Positions 59,310 through 64,000 of a DNA stretch of 64,000 nt are shown here, one piece after another (position 1 is the first letter of the stretch; each line of letters opens with the position of its first letter). The notes beneath the pieces were generated by a model. That model was not told where the DNA came from, did no database searches, and saw only the letters and a list, made by a program, of their open reading frames with translations. The stretch comes from Nemania diffusa. Lineage: Eukaryota; Ascomycota; Sordariomycetes; Xylariales; Xylariaceae. The stretch covers positions 3,286,001 to 3,350,000 of the forward strand of contig JBBPUQ010000006.1 in NCBI GenBank assembly GCA_038501195.1, given 5' to 3'. Both the position numbers and the translations under genes were made by a program.

Positions 59310-59798
59310 TTATAGCTCATTAGGGTCTCTTACGAGTGGCTGTCTCGCTATCTCAAGATCTAGAATGCGAAAGTAAAACCACACTTTTCCATTGAGGTAT
59401 GTGTGCCGGAACTCGGTGTGCATAGGGTCCCCTGCCATCGCCCGTAGCTTTCTTTGTAGGACAGGGTTGGCTAGAGAACATGGCCTTTTCAGAGGACGAA
59501 TTGCTATTTCCGCACACAGGGCGACACCTAAGTGAGAATGGAGTTCGTAAGTCTTAGGGCCTGGTCCCTGAATGACATGGCCATACTGCAGGATTGTATC
59601 AACTGTTTCTTTAATGCGGCGGTTCACGTTAAACCACTCCTCTCGGGTGAGCATCATCACATTGCTCCTCAGAGCAGCATGTTTTGTCCATTGAGGCGCT
59701 GAAACTAACAGCGCGTGAAAACGAGATCTTCGAGAAGAATCTGGGCTTACTGACACTGGGATCAAACTCCGGAAGGATTGCTGAGAGTGGCTAGACAT
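59310..59798 (-). CDS. Hypothetical protein
   Basis: Single open frame of 162 aa (MSSHSQQSFRSLIPVSVSPD). A Ser/Arg-rich N-terminus precedes a region with regular secondary-structure character: LTREEWFNVNRRIKETVDTI, LQYGHVIQGPGPKTYELHSH, LGVALCAEIAIRPLK, then FRHTYLNGKVWFYFRILDLE. Family not recognised. The composition and length support a real gene, but no homologous motif was identified. It is tail to tail with the 58241 gene and shares its core pattern. Confidence 0.5.
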   Translation of the reverse strand: MSSHSQQSFRSLIPVSVSPDSSRRSRFHALLVSAPQWTKHAALRSNVMMLTREEWFNVNRRIKETVDTILQYGHVIQGPGPKTYELHSHLGVALCAEIAIRPLKRPCSLANPVLQRKLRAMAGDPMHTEFRHTYLNGKVWFYFRILDLEIARQPLVRDPNEL

Positions 59799-61390
59799 GA
59801 TTAAATAGATGGGCAGTTACAGCCGAATACTTCTTCCGAAAGGCGAGCAAGGCAAGAGATATATGATCTGATTCTAGAACACAAAGAAATTAGTCAACCC
59901 CTGACGCCGCCTAGCTTTTGAGCCGTTTTTGTGGATACTTGTATGTACGCACTTATTGCTAGACAAAGGGTAAGCTACATTCGTGAATTCCAGGTAAATG
60001 GAACACTCTAGATCCTTTACAAAGAGCTTCTGTGTTAACAACCCCATTGTCACAAGTCAATACACTTGTAATATTGAACATTCGGTACGGAGGTGTCTAC
60101 TAACTCAGTGTGGCGGTGCGATGATCCTCTTCCCGTAGCCGCTGGACCTCCGTTTATTACCCTCGGAGTGTTGATCGTATCAAAAGAAACAACATTAGAC
60201 GGAACGGGTGCTTCACACACGGCGCACTTTGGAGACCTGACTGGTATTTCTAGACATTTCTAGGTTCAACAATCTTAAAATCAAAAGCAACAAGTATAAT
60301 TTAGTGCGGTGAACCTACCTGCCTAGCTAACTCTGGCAGCCCGCAGAGGCAACTGTTAAGAATAAATAGAAAAGTTCCACGTAGCGTGCCATTCTAGCCC
60401 ACATCACTCCCCTACCTCCTAGGCGCTGGTTTACCTGCACTGCCACAATGTTTAAAATCATCGAAGCTTGATTTCAACCAATACCTAGTTAATATCCCCT
60501 ATTGAAGCCTCCTTACATTGCCTTATTGTCCGTTGTATCTGTCCGTTGTATATATCCTTTGACTTCAGTAAAGGTCATACTTGGTAAGGTACTCTCTATT
60601 AAAAAAAATGTAAGCCCATTCAAAATCAGAGGACTTAATCACCTTGTAAAGCGACGTTAAAGGGGAAGCTTTATCGGAAGATTCGCTAGAATATTTAAAC
60701 TTAATTTATTTAAGATGACAAAACCTAATTGACCTTATTAGACCTAGTTAGCTAAACTAACTTAACTATTTTCATTGACCTAATTGATTTAATAAATCTA
60801 AATATTTTAAGTAGACCTGATTAGACCTAATGATCACACCTAGTTAGACTTAACTGCCCTTAATAAGTAAACCGAATTGATTTATTTAACCTGCTGGTAC
60901 TTTGTTGTACTGCACACAAGATGATTACTAAATTAAGAATGAATAGTGGGGCAAACTACTATGTTTAGAAAATCAAAATCGATTTGTCGGAAATGTGGTA
61001 TTGGTATTGGAGCACCTTCAACAGAGCCCTCAGCGAAGCTCGATACATGAAGGACGACGCATCAGGATACATAAAAAAGTTGCATACATGACCGTCGCAC
61101 TGATAGGTTGTTTATTAAACTGTACTTTCGGATCTTAAAACCTCTAGTCCTGGTGGCTTCCTAACTACCATGGAAGACATTTGTATTATCAGCTATTGCG
61201 ATATGCTGTTCGATTAAATTGTTTCAGACAATTCTCACGGTAAATTTTACTACCGGTTTGGAACCTCTGCTCGGATTTATATCTCTTTCCGTACAAAGAC
61301 GCTACCTTTGGAGATTCTATCTAGGTTTGCTCAGGTGGCTTGTTGGCTACTTTTCTGAGTCCCTTGACTTTATTGGATAGTAGTGTCTAT
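59799..61390. other. AT-rich gene-free region with degenerate minisatellite
   Basis: No gene recognised. It contains the degenerate array at about 60690-60900. The rest is AT-rich with no open frames of interest. Confidence 0.5.
60690..60900. repeat. Degenerate GACCTAATT minisatellite
   Basis: About a dozen imperfect copies of GACCTAATT/GACCTAGTTAG-like units (for example AACCTAATTGACC, TTAGACCTAGTTAG, TTGACCTAATTGA, AGACCTAATGA) over some 210 bp, very AT-rich. No open frame. Confidence 0.6.
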
Positions 61391-62892
61391 CTACTCTCTA
61401 CTTTTGTTGCTAGAACTCCCAGGCCTATGAGCTTGGACCGTGACTCTGTTATCCTTTAGCTGAATGTCAGTGCTGTCATCTAATATGCAGGGAGAGATTG
61501 CCTGCTTGTTGGCATTATGAGGTGTTCCGCCAACAGGGTACATGCCGATAATACCCATCTCATCATCGAGCTGCTTCCTCCTGCCCCATAGATTAATGCT
61601 GCATTTATCTACTAAGCAGCCTAGCCTCTTCTTGTAGAGGGGTAGGCATGTAGGTATGCCGGTAGAGATGAGAGTAACGGCAAGCTCAGCGGAGTGCCAC
61701 ATTATCAACTTAGCAGTGTTCTCTAGGTTAAGTTAGAATAGCATACCCCTAGATTCGAGTTTAAGAATCCTTCTTCCCACAACTAGCACAGGGTTGGACT
61801 ACGAACATTGAAGAAAAGACCACTCACTCAGATAGTTCTCGGCCATAAGCCTGTTCAACTCAGTTGCTCTTTTGATTCCAAAAAATGCAGCTCTATGGTA
61901 GGAAATATGTTGTAAGTATACTGGCCTCCAGAATTCTTCTTTAACATGGCAAGGATAACTTACACGACGCCTAAACTCAAACAAATTGAAATGATAATTC
62001 TCTGCCTCTCGGGGAGTAAGTTCCGCTCCTGTAGTCGTATAATCAGCCATAAAATAGTTACTTTCAATGGTATCTAAGAGAATTGGGGGAATATAGTTTA
62101 TAGCGCTGCGGTTGCTGCTTTAGGAGGGCTGGAGGCTAAGGCAGCATCTCAAATGAGTTCAAGAGAGAAATTAACTCACTTCAAACTTCTTTTTTCTCCA
62201 TACTAGCATATGCCAGGGAAATACAGCATACCACAAATCGACGAGAACACTCAAAACACCTGCGATGACGGCTGTTGGGACAGGGTTAACATTGCAGCGT
62301 CCATCGAGGCTTCGGTCCCAAAGATACGCCACTGGCCGGCACATAAACCATGATATTAGCGTTGCAATCGTGACCGCTACGCTGAAGGCGATTATCGGTG
62401 CCAATATGCATTTTCGGCGTTTCGTTTCAAAGTCCAGCCTAAGCAAGAAGTATCCCACGGACAGCTTCGAACTAATATTTCCGGAAATGAGGAATGTCTG
62501 GCCAATGAGTTCGCTTAGTATACCTCGAGCCGCGTCACTCGGTGGATTTATTTCAGATATGTCTCGGCCGAGCCCGAATTTCGCGGAGACATGGATAGAG
62601 ATTATGTACAGGAAGAAGAATACCTAAGGGGGGTATTGATTGGTTAGGAATACTATCGTTGGTTGTCGCGCACTAGCGGCTCTGGCGCCGTTATGGGTTG
62701 GTCTTGAGGTTTAGCACGGAAGAGACTCACAAAAGATGCGAAGTAGTAGTAGTCATCCTTTCCCCATCGAGAGTCTGGGGTGATCTTAATACGAATGTAA
62801 AGGCGAAGTAAGACGAATAAAAATGTCAGGCTGAACAAAATCCAAACCACCGCCAGCGTCTTAGACGCTGCACTACTGACACCTTGACCCAT
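61391..62892 (-). pseudogene. SAT4/PTH11-like fungal rhodopsin-domain membrane protein, probably damaged
   Basis: Exon 1 (62892-62731, MGQGVSSAASKTLAVVWILF) and exon 2 (62623-62180; ISSKLSVGYFLLRLDFETKR, then ISWFMCRPVAYLWDRSLDGR and CNVNPVPTAVIAGVLSVLVD) join cleanly at GTGAGT...CCTTAG. They encode transmembrane helices of the fungal rhodopsin-domain family. The end is also recognisable: GIKRATELNRLMAENYL (to 61828) splices by GTGAGT...CCTAG to 61722, giving KNTAKLIMWHSAELAVTLIS and a hydrophilic tail to 61391. Between 62180 and about 61900 the expected helix after the RxK motif is missing, replaced by unrelated sequence, and no splice keeps frame with consensus sites. Either an internal deletion/insertion has broken the gene or one exon was missed. 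SAT4/PTH11-like proteins are receptor-like plasma-membrane proteins. Confidence 0.55.
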
Positions 62893-64000
62893 TGCTGAAT
62901 TAAGGAATTGATACTGGAGCTCTGGAGACTAATACTCGAGGTTCGATATAGGTAGGAAATTAAGAAAGACGAGACGTAGTGACGGCGAGGAGTATAAAAT
63001 ATCCTCGCCTAGATGGATGTCGAAGAACCGTCAAGAGTTCGTCCATCCCTTGCCCATTGATATGCTCTTGAAACATTTTATTATCTGTCGATAGGAATAC
63101 AAGGTTCGGGAACCTATCAGGTAGCAGTAGCAGGCTTCATGACAGGGTCGTATACCTTCATTCTTCATGATATGCAACGGGATGACTAGGGGACCCCTAG
63201 GCCATCAAAACGTTCAGCTGCCTAATAAACAGAATAGCCCAAAGTTTTCTAAGTGACTGGTAGTTGGTAGCTCTAATTCGAGAGACTAGCCTTCTATAGG
63301 TACGTCCTGTGAAACATGAAAAACGCCCTCCCGCCTCTACCTTCTACGCTAGATCGGGCTGAAATCTTCTTTAAAAGGAGATAATAAGTGAACCCCTATT
63401 TTTACGTCATAGTTCAACAACTTTCCACTTCAAAGCAACGATTGTGACTAGTTATGTGATGGGCCATATGTCGATCATGAAGGGATCTGAGCTCTTATCC
63501 TGATAGCCCCTCCTCACCCTTAACACATATTGAGGCTAGGATTAGATATCATTCGCCCAACAAGCACCGAGAGAATGGATGAACCATTCGAGGTAGCATG
63601 GCTCTAATCCAATCAAATTAATACCTTGGAGCCAGCCCAGACTGAAATAAATCTAAAGTAGTCTATATGGAACTAGTTCTAGAACAATGCCGACTCCCTT
63701 CACATACGCAAAAACTACAACTCTACCGTTCCTGTAATGTTTTCTCCATAATCTAACTACTTGTATATAATATCTATACATACATGCAAGGGGGGGAGGG
63801 ATATATCATGCATGTCTATATACATAGCGGCTTGGCAACTTCATATTATTTTGGCGTTTTGATAGTGTTACACGCTGAGTATGACCAGGCTGTCTCTTAT
63901 AGCGGCCCGAAACTCGGCCTCGTGAATATTATATACGATGAATCTAGGGAAGATTCTCGGGGCTAGCATCTCACCCTACTCAGAAAGCTGAGTGTCTTTG
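62893..64000. other. Right-edge non-coding sequence
   Basis: Promoter side of the SAT4-like gene and AT-rich intergenic sequence to the window end. No gene recognised; the open frame at 63784-63966 is chance. Confidence 0.5.

Overview
The window is nuclear DNA of a filamentous ascomycete, most likely a Sordariomycete. Most genes are split by short introns (51-160 bp) with GTRNGT-type donors and YAG acceptors. Typical members are an AL-1/AL-2 type carotenoid gene pair, a DASH cryptochrome, a SAT4/PTH11-like membrane protein, a glutamic (G1) peptidase and a HET-domain relic. All gene models were spliced by eye from the sequence. Every intact multi-exon model closes in frame with an ATG and a stop, and most give a length normal for the family.

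Layout. 2.1-4.6 kb: annexin with a charged tail. 5.2-9.9 kb: phytoene desaturase and bifunctional lycopene cyclase/phytoene synthase in tandem on the minus strand; together they can convert geranylgeranyl diphosphate to cyclised carotenoids. 11.4-16.6 kb: short-chain dehydrogenase, amidase relic, amino-acid transporter and a mitochondrial-type hotdog thioesterase. 17.3-19.5 kb: cryptochrome DASH. 19.5-23.7 kb: 4.1 kb without genes. 23.7-28.6 kb: a C2H2 zinc-finger protein with a membrane segment, and a secreted alpha/beta-hydrolase-like protein. 29.4-33.3 kb: EAF elongation factor and an F-box protein. 34-35 kb: an unidentified coding relic. 35.7-45.4 kb: ATP synthase subunit d, NAC alpha, a decayed HET-WD40 gene, ribosomal protein eL14 and an RBR ubiquitin ligase, all on the minus strand. 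45.4-49.7 kb: non-coding, rich in a TAGGTACCTA-type palindrome. 49.7-57.3 kb: G1 peptidase, SRP receptor alpha, YIF1 and an Mpv17/PMP22 protein. 58-64 kb: two small unknown proteins, AT-rich degenerate repeats, a 26-base C tract and a damaged SAT4/PTH11-like gene.

Much of the window is conserved housekeeping sequence (respiration, translation, protein targeting, secretion). The more unusual items are the light-related neighbourhood (carotenoid pair, CRY-DASH, paired CGAT motifs upstream of both carotenoid genes), the predicted membrane-tethered zinc-finger protein, the annexin with an RE/RS-like tail, the HET-WD40 relic whose substitutions look like repeat-induced point mutation, and a dispersed palindromic promoter motif. 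I found no convincing tRNA, rRNA, intact transposon or CRISPR array, and no clearly new multi-gene system.
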